Assembly (NCBI GenBank): GCA_026770615.1
Contig: MU631375.1
Coordinates: forward strand, 253,218-270,520
Length of the DNA: 17,303 nt
Origin: Pavlovales sp. CCMP2436
Taxonomy: Eukaryota; Haptophyta; Pavlovophyceae; Pavlovales
Direction: 5' to 3'
Numbering within the stretch: the stretch's first letter is position 1; the number at the start of each line of letters is the position of its first letter. Below, piece after piece: positions 9,186-16,148 of this stretch. The notes beneath the pieces were generated by a model that did no database searches, was not told where the DNA came from, and saw nothing but the letters and a program-made list of their open reading frames with translations. The translations under genes and the position numbers were made by a program.

Positions 9186-9508
9186 TTAGTCGATCATGAT
9201 ATTGAGCACCACATTCCACGATAAACCTTGAGTGTTGTACGGCAGTTAATTCTCGTCCAAAAGAGAGACCACCACACTGCTAAGATTTCTACGACGTGCG
9301 TTCATATACGGTGCAGAATCCGACTTGAAGATTTGTATATCTCCGTAAGCAACGTTCACGGGTACGGATGCAAGAAGATTGGTGCTGTTTTCTCCCACGC
9401 GGCTGAGCGAATCCTGCACATCCAACTCGAAACTCTCGCTCGCCACTAGCAAAGAGCGGGATCCACCTAAATCGATCATGCGTGGGACGATGACGAGCCT
9501 TGCTGCGA
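9186..9508 (-). pseudogene. C-terminal half of penton-like minor capsid protein, with internal TAA
   Basis: Reading on the minus strand from about 9508, the frame gives RLVIVPRMIDLGGSRSLL, then a Ser/Val-rich beta segment, then NLSSVVVSLLDEN. It then hits TAA at 9246-9248. The same frame continues past it with NTQGLSWNVVLNIMID to a second stop at 9186-9188. The ending (LLDE followed about ten residues later by Gly, Trp and L.I) matches how PLV penton-type single jelly-roll proteins finish, so the TAA looks like a premature stop. The ATG at 9479 overlaps the stop of the upstream Pro-rich ORF (ATGA), but the protein-like frame extends further upstream, so that ATG is probably internal. The N-terminal half lies at 11618 to about 12110 on the plus strand. 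Confidence 0.65.
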
Positions 9509-10195
9509 TCTAATAAAATCAATCGGCTGAGGAGGGCCAAACAGTGGTCGAAATGGAGTCATGGGAACCGTGGGTGGTCTCAGCGGCGCTACAGCGACAA
9601 TAGGAGGTGTCTGGAAGCCTTGTACCACTCCGTAAGGTGGCTGGGGGCGTTGATCGGGAGGCAGCACACCGCTCGAGTTCGGAATTATTGGGGGACCTTG
9701 AACGGTCGGTGGTACACGGGAGTAGAAAACCTGATCGCCTCGCCCACCAGATACGGCTCCACGAGGATTTACGAAGCCTTGTGTGGTATTACTGTTTGAG
9801 GGCCTATCCCTTCCACTTAGCAACGGTGGTCGAGCTGGGATTATAGATCGATTTAGTACTGGCTGTCCGCCTGCATTGTTTAGTACGTCATCATACACCT
9901 TCGCATCTTGGTACGCGGTATATATATTTTTTGGCTCGCGTGGGAGGCGAGGAAGGTCGATTTGAGGTATGGTGTCAATTAGAATTGGGCGAACGCTGTA
10001 TACCAAGTACTCGCTAAATTCATGGTGCCGTGGACCCGTCATGTACATGGGCGCGATCTTGCCTTTTTGAAAAATCGGGTGCATAGCACCATCGTACGGT
10101 CGACCGTTGAGCAAATAATGCGTAACTCTGTGGCGTGGATCTGTGTCCGTTAGCGCAAGAAGCCTATCGCGGTTTAAATTGTTCACGGCTCCCAT
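9476..10195 (-). CDS. Pro-rich protein of unknown function
   Basis: About 239 residues from the first in-frame ATG (10193-10195). The frame is open a few codons further upstream, starting with TTG. The N-terminal third looks folded and basic (NLNRDRLLALTDTDPRHRVTHY and on to a Tyr-rich segment). From about residue 110 the chain is Pro/Gln/Arg-rich and probably disordered, ending in a Ser run. The 3' end (QQGSSSSHA) crosses an inferred inversion breakpoint, so the last few residues may be foreign and the true C-terminus may lie elsewhere. It lies just downstream of the ATPase on the same strand. It is probably a virion or accessory protein of the PLV. I do not recognise its family. Confidence 0.55.
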   Translation of the reverse strand: MGAVNNLNRDRLLALTDTDPRHRVTHYLLNGRPYDGAMHPIFQKGKIAPMYMTGPRHHEFSEYLVYSVRPILIDTIPQIDLPRLPREPKNIYTAYQDAKVYDDVLNNAGGQPVLNRSIIPARPPLLSGRDRPSNSNTTQGFVNPRGAVSGGRGDQVFYSRVPPTVQGPPIIPNSSGVLPPDQRPQPPYGVVQGFQTPPIVAVAPLRPPTVPMTPFRPLFGPPQPIDFIRSQQGSSSSHA

Positions 10196-10220
10196 TGTTG
10201 TCTGTACTCTGTACAAAGAT

Positions 10221-10991
10221 TTATTTTAATCTGTACGTTAACTTTGAAAATTTATTGTATATGAGTGCGTTCCCGACATCTATAAACATAAACTGGTGCG
10301 AGTCGCCTCCAGGCTTGAAAACGTGATTGTACAGTGTTTGAAATTCAATTTTATCGCGAGGTACTAACTCGTCTCTGATACTCTCCAGCTCTCGCAAATT
10401 CGAAACACGGAATAAAAAGAGAGCGCTCACGAGCTTACGAATCGTTAGCGGAATCGAACGGAAAGTCTGGCTGATGATCCACACGCTCACCCGCAAATGG
10501 CGACGATTTGATATCAATTTTTCAAGTGCTGATCTAAGCGTATTTTCTTTAAGACTCGACATAAAGTCATCTATAATAATGAGACTATTTTGTCTTTTCT
10601 TGGACGCAGCCTCGAGCTTTACGATCACCGCATCGAGTGTTGCCTTATCCAGCTCGTGGCTTACTTTATCGTGATTTCTGAAAGGTGAGTCGCTCATCGA
10701 CGCGAAGGACGTAGCAGGTACAAACAACCAGACGTGGTCGAAGACCCCATTATACACTTTAGGAGAGGTCTGTGTAAGCATGGCTGTGGACAGGCTCGTT
10801 TTACCAGATCTCGGCGGCCCCAAGAAGCATGCGAACATGTGTTGCGCCGGTAAGGGCGCCGGGATATCACCGAGTGCGTTGTCGACATCAAACCTGGGAA
10901 TTGTTAAGTGAATATTATTGGCTTCCTCGTGCACTTTGTCGCTCGAATTATTCGTCAGGTCTTCCGTTTCATTCTTGGTAGTTACTTCCAT
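10221..10991 (-). CDS. FtsK/HerA-type (A32-like) genome-packaging ATPase
   Basis: The likely start is ATG 10989-10991, giving about 256 residues. The open frame extends 14 codons upstream into the poly(A) tract, but those lysines are probably untranslated. Walker A is GPPRSGKT (about residue 58-65 from this start). Walker B is LIIIDD (about 137-142), and SVWIISQTFRSIP follows as the sensor-type segment, then LVSALFLFRVSN. This arrangement is characteristic of the packaging ATPases of PLVs, polintons and nucleocytoplasmic viruses, which pump DNA into the procapsid. A TATA-like TATTATATAG lies just upstream (about 10998-11007). The stop is immediately followed by the Pro-rich gene. The frame is intact. 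Confidence 0.9.
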   Translation of the reverse strand: MEVTTKNETEDLTNNSSDKVHEEANNIHLTIPRFDVDNALGDIPAPLPAQHMFACFLGPPRSGKTSLSTAMLTQTSPKVYNGVFDHVWLFVPATSFASMSDSPFRNHDKVSHELDKATLDAVIVKLEAASKKRQNSLIIIDDFMSSLKENTLRSALEKLISNRRHLRVSVWIISQTFRSIPLTIRKLVSALFLFRVSNLRELESIRDELVPRDKIEFQTLYNHVFKPGGDSHQFMFIDVGNALIYNKFSKLTYRLK

Positions 10992-11013
10992 TTTTGAAGC
11001 TATATAATACACC

Positions 11014-11030
11014 TTTTTTTTTTTTTTTTT
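11014..11030 (-). other. Run of 17 T (A17 on the coding strand) between two genes
   Basis: On the minus strand the upstream gene's TGA is directly followed by 17 A and then by the ATPase leader with a TATA-like box. It could be a slippage-prone tract, an A-rich leader or a retroposition scar; the sequence does not decide. Confidence 0.7.
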
Positions 11031-11512
11031 CAAACGTAACGAATCGATATCGCCGGCTTCTCAAAGTAGCGGAATGGAGGGGGTTCTACTACGCTCGAAG
11101 AACCCTCCGTCTCGTTAGCTTGCTGGACTGGTGGAGCCGCTTGTGGTACCGGTGGAACCGGAGGAGCCGTGGCAGTGAAGCCGTACTTGGCCGATAGTTT
11201 TATAGCCAACGCGTATTCCTCTAGTGCCGCTTTCTCGCGTGCTTTCTCATCAGCAGCAGCAATCCTGATAGCTTTTGCGTCCGCAAGAATCTGAACTCGC
11301 CTTTTATTAGCAGCCAAATAGTTGAGACGCTGCTTCTCACTGGGAATGCGTTTTGGTTTGGTAGGTGGGGGTGCGTCTGGGGTAGCGGTCGAGGCTGGCG
11401 TGGTAGTGACCGGTGTGGACTCGATAGTTACTTTTTCGATTGCTAGCGGTGTGTGATGCTCGGCAATGGAAACTGTTGCCGGTTCTTCTGTAACTTTGCT
11501 ATTTTTCTCCAC
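11030..11512 (-). CDS. Ala/Lys-rich protein of unknown function
   Basis: About 160 codons. The N-terminal 55 residues are Thr/Pro-rich and look disordered. Residues about 58-115 form a basic, Ala-rich helical stretch (SEKQRLNYLAANKRRVQILA and on), and the C-terminus is Pro/Val-rich. No in-frame ATG exists between the upstream stop (11537-11539) and the body of the ORF; the open frame has GTG at 11510-11512. A start may have been lost, may be non-AUG, or may lie in a spliced leader. It is upstream of the ATPase on the same strand and could be a small virion-associated protein. The family is unrecognised. Confidence 0.5.
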   Translation of the reverse strand: MEKNSKVTEEPATVSIAEHHTPLAIEKVTIESTPVTTTPASTATPDAPPPTKPKRIPSEKQRLNYLAANKRRVQILADAKAIRIAAADEKAREKAALEEYALAIKLSAKYGFTATAPPVPPVPQAAPPVQQANETEGSSSVVEPPPFRYFEKPAISIRYV

Positions 11513-11617
11513 GACAAATATAGCTCTATCAATACCTTAGATTTTTATTCGCCCTCTTTACTTTTCTTTAGTCTACAATTTAAATAAAAATATACACGCA
11601 TGCTATATCGTCCCATA
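11513..11617. promoter_or_regulatory. Divergent AT-rich intergenic region
   Basis: About 100 bp separate the minus-strand Ala/Lys-rich gene from the plus-strand penton fragment. The sequence AATTTAAATAAAAATATACACGC (trimmed here to its core TTTAAATAAAAATATA) sits about 20-40 bp before the penton ATG and looks like a TATA-type promoter core. The assignment is inferred from composition and position only. Confidence 0.4.
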
Positions 11618-12487
11618 ATGGTGCTACACCGCCTCTATCTGTCTAGCGATCAAGCTGATAAGTATCCCCTGGGAGTCGACCGGACTGACAGCGTCGTGTT
11701 TGATCTATCACCGGGTATCTCGCTATCAGGTCGTGAAGCCATGTACGTACGTCTCGAGTCTTGCTCAATCCCGATTATTCAGCCAAATGTGAACCCGGCA
11801 AATAATACGTTCGTGCTACTTCTTGCCGGGGACGAGCTTTTGGACGTTACGATCCCGCCTGCACAATATACAAGCGGGGAGGCTCTTTCTAGCGTGATCA
11901 ACAGTACCTCACAAATGATTTCCTCGGGCGTGAGCTCTTCATTTGACTCGGCAACTAACAAGCTCACGTTCGCACACAGTCAAGGTGGCAATATATCGAT
12001 AGCAACTAACGAGACCACCACTGCCCATAAAATATTGGGGATGAACAAACAATTCAATATCACGATTCCTTCGGGAACTCCTACGACTGCACCACAGTTC
12101 GGGCTGGCGCGTGCAGCAAAACAAGGAGCCATCGAAGAATACCCGGTGGGTGACGGGAGATATGTAGCCGACCTGGCCGTGTTCGATATAGCCGAAAATG
12201 GAAAAATGAAGCTGGTCAAGCTCATCGAAGTGGTGGTTACTAACCCGCCGAGTAAGGAGAAATTGGAGTATTATAAAGAGCTCGGGCTGGAGTGCGAAGT
12301 CGTCTACATCGAAAAAGAGCCACCAAGACCAAGACAAAGTGTGCCACCACCCCGCCTCCCACGCCCCAGTCCGAGTCTGAGTTCGAGTTCCAGTACGAGT
12401 TCGAGTTCGACCCCCTGCCCGCCACCGATGTTCACGGACGACAGTGACGAAGAAGACTGTGATGAAGACGGAGAAGGCGAGGAGTGA
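11618..12487 (+). CDS. N-terminal half of penton-like capsid protein joined to a nuclease-like domain and acidic tail
   Basis: ATG 11618 is preferred over 11600 because MVLHRLYLSS matches how PLV penton-type proteins start. Residues about 1-150 are typical of these proteins: a strand-rich N-terminus, VVFDLSPGISLSG, then IPPAQYTSGEALSSVIN and an ending KILGM. Near residue 160-170 the character changes abruptly. GDGRYVADLAVFDI followed by KLIEVVVTNPPSKEKLEYY resembles the D...(I/V)E-V core of CoiA/restriction-like nuclease folds. A Pro/Ser-rich linker with a serine run and a Glu/Asp-rich tail complete the ORF. The expected second half of the jelly roll is found instead at 9186-9508 on the other strand. 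The ORF therefore looks like a chimera made by an inversion with a breakpoint at about 12105-12120. Open and complete as it stands. Confidence 0.6.
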   Translation: MVLHRLYLSSDQADKYPLGVDRTDSVVFDLSPGISLSGREAMYVRLESCSIPIIQPNVNPANNTFVLLLAGDELLDVTIPPAQYTSGEALSSVINSTSQMISSGVSSSFDSATNKLTFAHSQGGNISIATNETTTAHKILGMNKQFNITIPSGTPTTAPQFGLARAAKQGAIEEYPVGDGRYVADLAVFDIAENGKMKLVKLIEVVVTNPPSKEKLEYYKELGLECEVVYIEKEPPRPRQSVPPPRLPRPSPSLSSSSSTSSSSTPCPPPMFTDDSDEEDCDEDGEGEE

Positions 12488-12508
12488 GGAGTGAGGAGTG
12501 AGGAGTGA
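12481..12508 (+). repeat. Four copies of the 7-mer GGAGTGA
   Basis: Perfect 7-bp tandem units immediately after the acidic tail. The first unit contains the stop codon of the upstream ORF, so unit expansion has occurred at the gene's end. Confidence 0.85.
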
Positions 12509-12624
12509 TGAGGAGATAGAAGATATCACAACGAGTGCGACACGCCCCCTCAATGCTCGTTTACCTTATGGAACTACAGTCGAGGAAGGGCAAAAGATCA
12601 ATTTAAAATAAAACCCATTATTAA

Positions 12625-12984
12625 ATGACGACTGTGTTTTACCCGACGAACGTAAGCCAAATACAAGAGACTCAACTCGAGGAGCTTAAGTGTGTAATAA
12701 ATAAAATGAAAATCGGACTTCCTCAAAGCATACAGCTTATAGACGTGAAACGATCGCCAAGTAGACAAACTGTGTCAGGAAGCTTCTCGCATGATAGAAG
12801 TCTCTATTTTAAGGTGGACTCTCACTATTTAAAAGTGTTCAAACAAAACTGGTTATGGTGCGACGTGGAATTCTACGCCCTGCTAAACGGGTCAAATAGA
12901 GATATTTTATTTCCAATAAAAATTGATACAGCCGACCGTGATCCACCAACGCCAGATGAGAATCTGTGTTGCAACGTCTCTTGA
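12625..12984 (+). CDS. Hypothetical 119-residue protein
   Basis: The frame starts at ATG 12625 after an AT-rich leader (AAAATAAAACCC, then TTATTAA). It has a mixed alpha/beta composition, with an N-terminal helix (QLEELKCVINKMKIGLPQSI) and then a strand-rich centre (HDRSLYFKVDSHYLKVFKQN, WLWCDVEFYALL). No Walker, zinc or membrane motif is visible. It lies between the penton/nuclease chimera and the lipase. It is probably a genuine small viral gene but I do not recognise it. Confidence 0.55.
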   Translation: MTTVFYPTNVSQIQETQLEELKCVINKMKIGLPQSIQLIDVKRSPSRQTVSGSFSHDRSLYFKVDSHYLKVFKQNWLWCDVEFYALLNGSNRDILFPIKIDTADRDPPTPDENLCCNVS

Positions 12985-13013
12985 AAGTAAAAAAAAATCG
13001 CAGCTTATAATAA

Positions 13014-13283
13014 ATGCAGTGCGACTACAAGTGTCTTAAGCACGAGGCTAAACACAAGTCAAAACACGGCCATAAGCACTCATTATTCCCGATGTTGCTT
13101 CCAGTGTGGTATTCACCTAGCCCTACTTTGCATGGGTTCACCGACTTTGTTTCAAATCCTTCAAGCTGTGTGCCTTCGCAGCGTTCACGACCAACCGAAC
13201 AGGACCATGTAGAAACCTATTTGCTTGGTCTCTCTGAGGCACAACCACGAGCGGGGATTGACCTGGACGTCGACCAAGACTAG
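13014..13283 (+). CDS. Short His/Lys/Cys-rich ORF, overlaps lipase on the other strand
   Basis: ATG 13014 begins MQCDYKCLKHEAKHKSKHGH, a basic His-rich start, followed by a short hydrophobic stretch (LFPMLLPVWY). From about 13138 the frame lies opposite the lipase coding sequence, so the C-terminal half is probably an antisense reading. Either a real gene of about 40 residues has lost its end, or the whole ORF is spurious. Confidence 0.25.
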   Translation: MQCDYKCLKHEAKHKSKHGHKHSLFPMLLPVWYSPSPTLHGFTDFVSNPSSCVPSQRSRPTEQDHVETYLLGLSEAQPRAGIDLDVDQD

Positions 13284-13791
13284 AAAGTGCCGAAATTGGA
13301 TCTAGCCGGGTCCGCACATCGGTTTGTCGCGTGCCGTTCTGCATTTGTGGCTGACTTCGACCGGTAAAGTTGAAGCTCGGAATGTCGCCTAGCCCCGATG
13401 CTTTATTAAACGTAATGATGGAACCCCGCGAGCCAGAACGTTCGGCCAGGCGTCCACCTAGCGAGTGCCCAGTTGAATTTGAGGGCTTGTTATACTTTGT
13501 CTCGGCCGCAGCGGTAATCTCTCGGGCACGGCGTTGCCTCTGCGTCTCCCGTCCACTACCGAAGGCGATAAGAGCATCATCCACCAGGAAATCACGGGGC
13601 GTTGTAGATCCTCGATGAACGATTGTGGGTTGCCCTGTCCGTTTGTCGGTATAGACGAGTGTGTCGACTTGGGATAATTGTCAGTCTAGTGTGAACCCCA
13701 AGGAATCGCCAAAGGTCGCCGCCTGGTCGAGTGGGAGGTATGAAGCTCTTGCTAGATCTATCGAGTGCCGCTTAAATGAGTCTTCCTGCAT
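13138..13791 (-). pseudogene. Class-3-lipase-like alpha/beta hydrolase with an internal TGA
   Basis: A protein-like frame starts at ATG 13789-13791. It runs about 36 codons to a TGA (13681-13683), continues in the same frame with TLVYTDKRTGQPTIVHRGST, and ends at 13138. The nucleophile elbow GHSLGG lies near 13450-13467. Upstream, HRGST and DFLVDDALIAFG fit the strand before the elbow in viral lipase-like proteins. Downstream, DVRTRLDPIS supplies a candidate catalytic Asp and the late AKAHSLKDL a candidate His. About 217 codons in all. Such enzymes would cleave acyl esters of lipids, and in viruses they may help membrane passage. The reading continues on both sides of the stop with family-like sequence, so this is probably a point-mutated pseudogene; a sequencing error is also possible. 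Confidence 0.7.
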
Positions 13792-13802
13792 CGTGCTATG
13801 GT

Positions 13803-13862
13803 AAATGAATTTATTTTTTTTGATTTATTTTTGGTTCTTTTTTTTGATCTTTTTTTGAACTT
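13803..13862. other. T-rich spacer
   Basis: Runs of T broken by GATC and GAAC separate the lipase start from the end of the fibre fragment on the same strand. It may hold the lipase promoter (A-rich on its coding strand). No gene. Confidence 0.5.
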
Positions 13863-14334
13863 TTAGCTTAATTTAGTGATACCGCTACTGGTTAGTCTAT
13901 AGAGCCCGGAGTTTACCGTCTGACCATTTTTCTTAATCAAAACAGTAGTAAAATCCCAGGCACTCAGAGGTGAGGTGAGCATGTTATGTGGTCCACCAGT
14001 ACCATCCCCGACCATTATTTCGAATGAGGACGATGTAACAAACCTGGCCGACATCAAGTGAATATCTGGTTCGGTTATCGATGTAAAAGTCAAGTCTGGG
14101 ATCGACAAATACGTAGCATCGGTTCCGTTTGCGCTAACCTGAGAAACAACGATTCGATAGAATCTAAACGGCTCGTGAGCAACGGTAACGGGAAACGTTG
14201 CCGACACACCAGAAACCCAGTTTGATTTTGAATATGACTCGAGAATGGTAAAATTCGTATCGTTCGACGCTTGTAACGTCCACTGTGTCGGTGCAGTGGT
14301 TCCGGGATAACGAGACGAACCGCTTGCCACAGGT
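13863..14334 (-). pseudogene. C-terminal half of fibre 2 (F5/8 type C-like domain)
   Basis: From about 14334 the minus strand reads SSRYPGTTAPTQWTLQASND, then a beta-rich stretch including FRFYRIVVSQV, and ends with NGQTVNSGLYRLTSSGITKL. PTQWTL.ASND and the FRFYRI strand are the typical second half of an F5/8 type C (discoidin-like) sandwich. It aligns by eye with the second half of fibre 1 (PRQWTLSGSNNN; NNKIVNSGLYNLSLVNGISK). The open frame extends upstream to 14492, but that part is antisense to the fibre 1 leader and looks unrelated. The missing N-terminal half is at 15713-16148 on the other strand. Confidence 0.7.
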
Positions 14335-14436
14335 TCACAGGGGTTAAATAGGAGGCCTATCAAATTTGATATAACAAGGTTCGTAGACGAATTTAACAGC
14401 AATCTTAGTTTTTTCAACCAAGCAATTGCATATACA

Positions 14437-15648
14437 ATGATATTTTCCAACTCGGATGTTGTGTACGATATTCTATTTTTTGCAGGTACCACACAGGTAG
14501 CTGTTGATCCCGAGGCGTCCTCAAATATTGCGTTTTACTCACAGATTTATAAGCCTGTTTTTCGCATTTGTGGAGGTGTTCTTGTAAACAGTAACTACAC
14601 AGGTGTGATATGTCCTATTTCGCGTATAGCAGTGCTCACAAACAAAACAAGAGCTCTTGGTCTTGACGATTTCACAGAAAAGCGCCTGCCCACATCAATC
14701 GGTCATAATTCGTTCTTTTCGGGTGATTTGATTGCCCGTAGTAATAATGGCGTGACCTATAATATCGTTGACAACCTGGAGTTGCTTAACTCGGAGCTGC
14801 TGACGTCTGAAAATGTTACGCTTTTATCCTGTACTGCTGCGAGCGATTCGTGGATTATAACTACTGACAACGCCCGCACCCCATTTCAGGTCATTGCAAC
14901 ACCCGCGTACAACCCTTCGGTTATCGGTGCATTGAGTAAGTTATCACCGGCCTTTACCGGTCAGACCGCTATCGCTACTGATGAAAATTGGGATATCACA
15001 ACTGGCTGGCGAACAAGTAAAAGTTCTATTTACGATAACAACGGGTCATTTATTGGATGGAAGGCCACGGACCGTGTGGACGGTACTTACTGGGCTAGCG
15101 GCATTACAACGTACACATCAAGCGGCGTAGGGAACCAGTGGGTGCAAATGGAATTTCCGTCGGCCGTGAAAATAGTGTCGCATACAATAAATCCAAGAAA
15201 CACGCTGAACGTCGGTGTACCTAGACAGTGGACCCTCTCCGGTTCAAACAATAACTCGTCGTTTGTGAGTGTGGAAACGTTCCAGTTTGATTCATGGCAG
15301 GCGAACAAAACAGAAACTTTCATAACAACACAGAGTCATGTAGCTTATAAGTACTGGCGGGTAACTATTACTCTTATACGAACAGCGGGTGCAGCTATCC
15401 ACGCGGTGCTTTACGATCTGGCGTTTAACACGGGTTGGTCGATAGGTATGCCCTCACTACTGACAGCTCAGCCGGTCGACCTTACAACGTTCAAGCTGGT
15501 GCTGGGTAATTCTTACGGTGAGATTATCGATTTCACAGATACACCCTTGGACTGGCAGTTCAACATAATGCTACTGAAAAATAATAAGATTGTAAACAGC
15601 GGTCTCTACAACCTCTCGCTTGTGAACGGTATTTCAAAATTGATCTAA
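14437..15648 (+). CDS. Fibre 1: beta-rich attachment-type protein with F5/8 type C-like domain
   Basis: 403 residues from ATG 14437. The frame is open without ATG back to 14311, so some N-terminal sequence may lie upstream or have been lost at the nearby breakpoint. The N-terminal 130 residues are beta/Thr-rich and unrecognised. Residues about 190-320 resemble a discoidin-like domain: DGTYWASGITTYTSSGVGNQ, WVQMEFPSAVKIVSHTI, PRQWTLSGSNNNSSF and YKYWRVTI. The C-terminal 70 residues (PVDLTTFKLVLGN to the end) recur in fibre 2 and may be a tip or trimerisation module. F5/8 type C domains bind glycans or lipids, so receptor attachment is a reasonable role. It is the intact paralogue of the split fibre 2. 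Confidence 0.7.
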   Translation: MIFSNSDVVYDILFFAGTTQVAVDPEASSNIAFYSQIYKPVFRICGGVLVNSNYTGVICPISRIAVLTNKTRALGLDDFTEKRLPTSIGHNSFFSGDLIARSNNGVTYNIVDNLELLNSELLTSENVTLLSCTAASDSWIITTDNARTPFQVIATPAYNPSVIGALSKLSPAFTGQTAIATDENWDITTGWRTSKSSIYDNNGSFIGWKATDRVDGTYWASGITTYTSSGVGNQWVQMEFPSAVKIVSHTINPRNTLNVGVPRQWTLSGSNNNSSFVSVETFQFDSWQANKTETFITTQSHVAYKYWRVTITLIRTAGAAIHAVLYDLAFNTGWSIGMPSLLTAQPVDLTTFKLVLGNSYGEIIDFTDTPLDWQFNIMLLKNNKIVNSGLYNLSLVNGISKLI

Positions 15649-15712
15649 ATTGATCTAAGTAAAAAAGATCAAAAAATATAAAAAAAATATACATCCCCTA
15701 CATAAAGCTCAA
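15649..15712 (+). promoter_or_regulatory. AT-rich intergenic region before fibre 2
   Basis: About 65 bp of A-rich sequence with GATCTAA, GATCAAAAAATATAAAAAAAA and TATACA-type words precede the fibre 2 ATG at 15713. A TATA-like promoter is inferred from composition and spacing. A TTGATCTAA duplication straddles the fibre 1 stop. Confidence 0.4.
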
Positions 15713-16148
15713 ATGGCCAACGTGTTCGGGCGTCTACCAATTACAGAAGGACGAGCCGTGAATTTATTAACATGTACAGCAACATCATCCTCATGGGTTG
15801 TGGAAACAGATAATACACCTGGGGAGATGATGCAGTGTCTCGTGTCACCTTCCTTAAGCCCGGATAGTTTAAACGTGTTCACAGATGACTCGCCAACTTT
15901 TACAAACAACATCAACATTATAAACGTACCGAAGTCATGGAGGAATGCCGACGGGTGGAGGGTCGTAACATCAAGCACCTTCCAGAACAATCCTCTATAC
16001 GCAGCAAACGCAGCGATGGATAAACGTGTCGACACGTGGTGGGGCTCGTCCGAGGGTACGTACTCGAGTGTCGGGGTAGGTGCTCAACACTTCACAATCG
16101 AATACCCTTACGCAGTGAAAATGGCGTCATTTCGCCTTGCCGGTCAAA
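15713..16148 (+). pseudogene. N-terminal half of fibre 2 (F5/8 type C-like), cut at about 16148
   Basis: ATG 15713 opens a frame closely paralleling fibre 1. NLLTCTATSSSWVVETDN matches its TLLSCTAASDSWIITTDN. DTWWGSSEGTYSSVGVGAQH and FTIEYPYAVKMASFRLAG match the first strands of its F5/8 type C domain. Just after FRLAG (about 16148) similarity stops and the frame ends 20 bp later at 16168 in sequence antisense to polymerase motif A. The second half of the domain is at 13863-14334 on the minus strand and starts at the equivalent point. Confidence 0.75.

Noticed and set aside
9476..9479. ATGA overlap as a translational coupling site
   Set aside because: The penton-like frame continues upstream of this ATG, and an inversion breakpoint lies within about 30 bp, so the overlap is probably accidental.
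11939..12553. Long minus-strand ORF of about 204 residues
   Set aside because: It is antisense to the penton/nuclease ORF and its Arg/Thr repeats mirror the Ser/Pro-rich linker; no independent protein pattern.
9246..13683. Alternative genetic code explaining in-frame stops
   Set aside because: The internal stops differ (TAA in the penton, TGA in the lipase, TAG in the left-flank gene), and all three triplets also end intact genes here.
14335..14492. N-terminal extension of the minus-strand fibre 2 fragment
   Set aside because: The frame is open but the residues do not resemble fibre sequence and lie antisense to the fibre 1 leader, beyond the inferred breakpoint.
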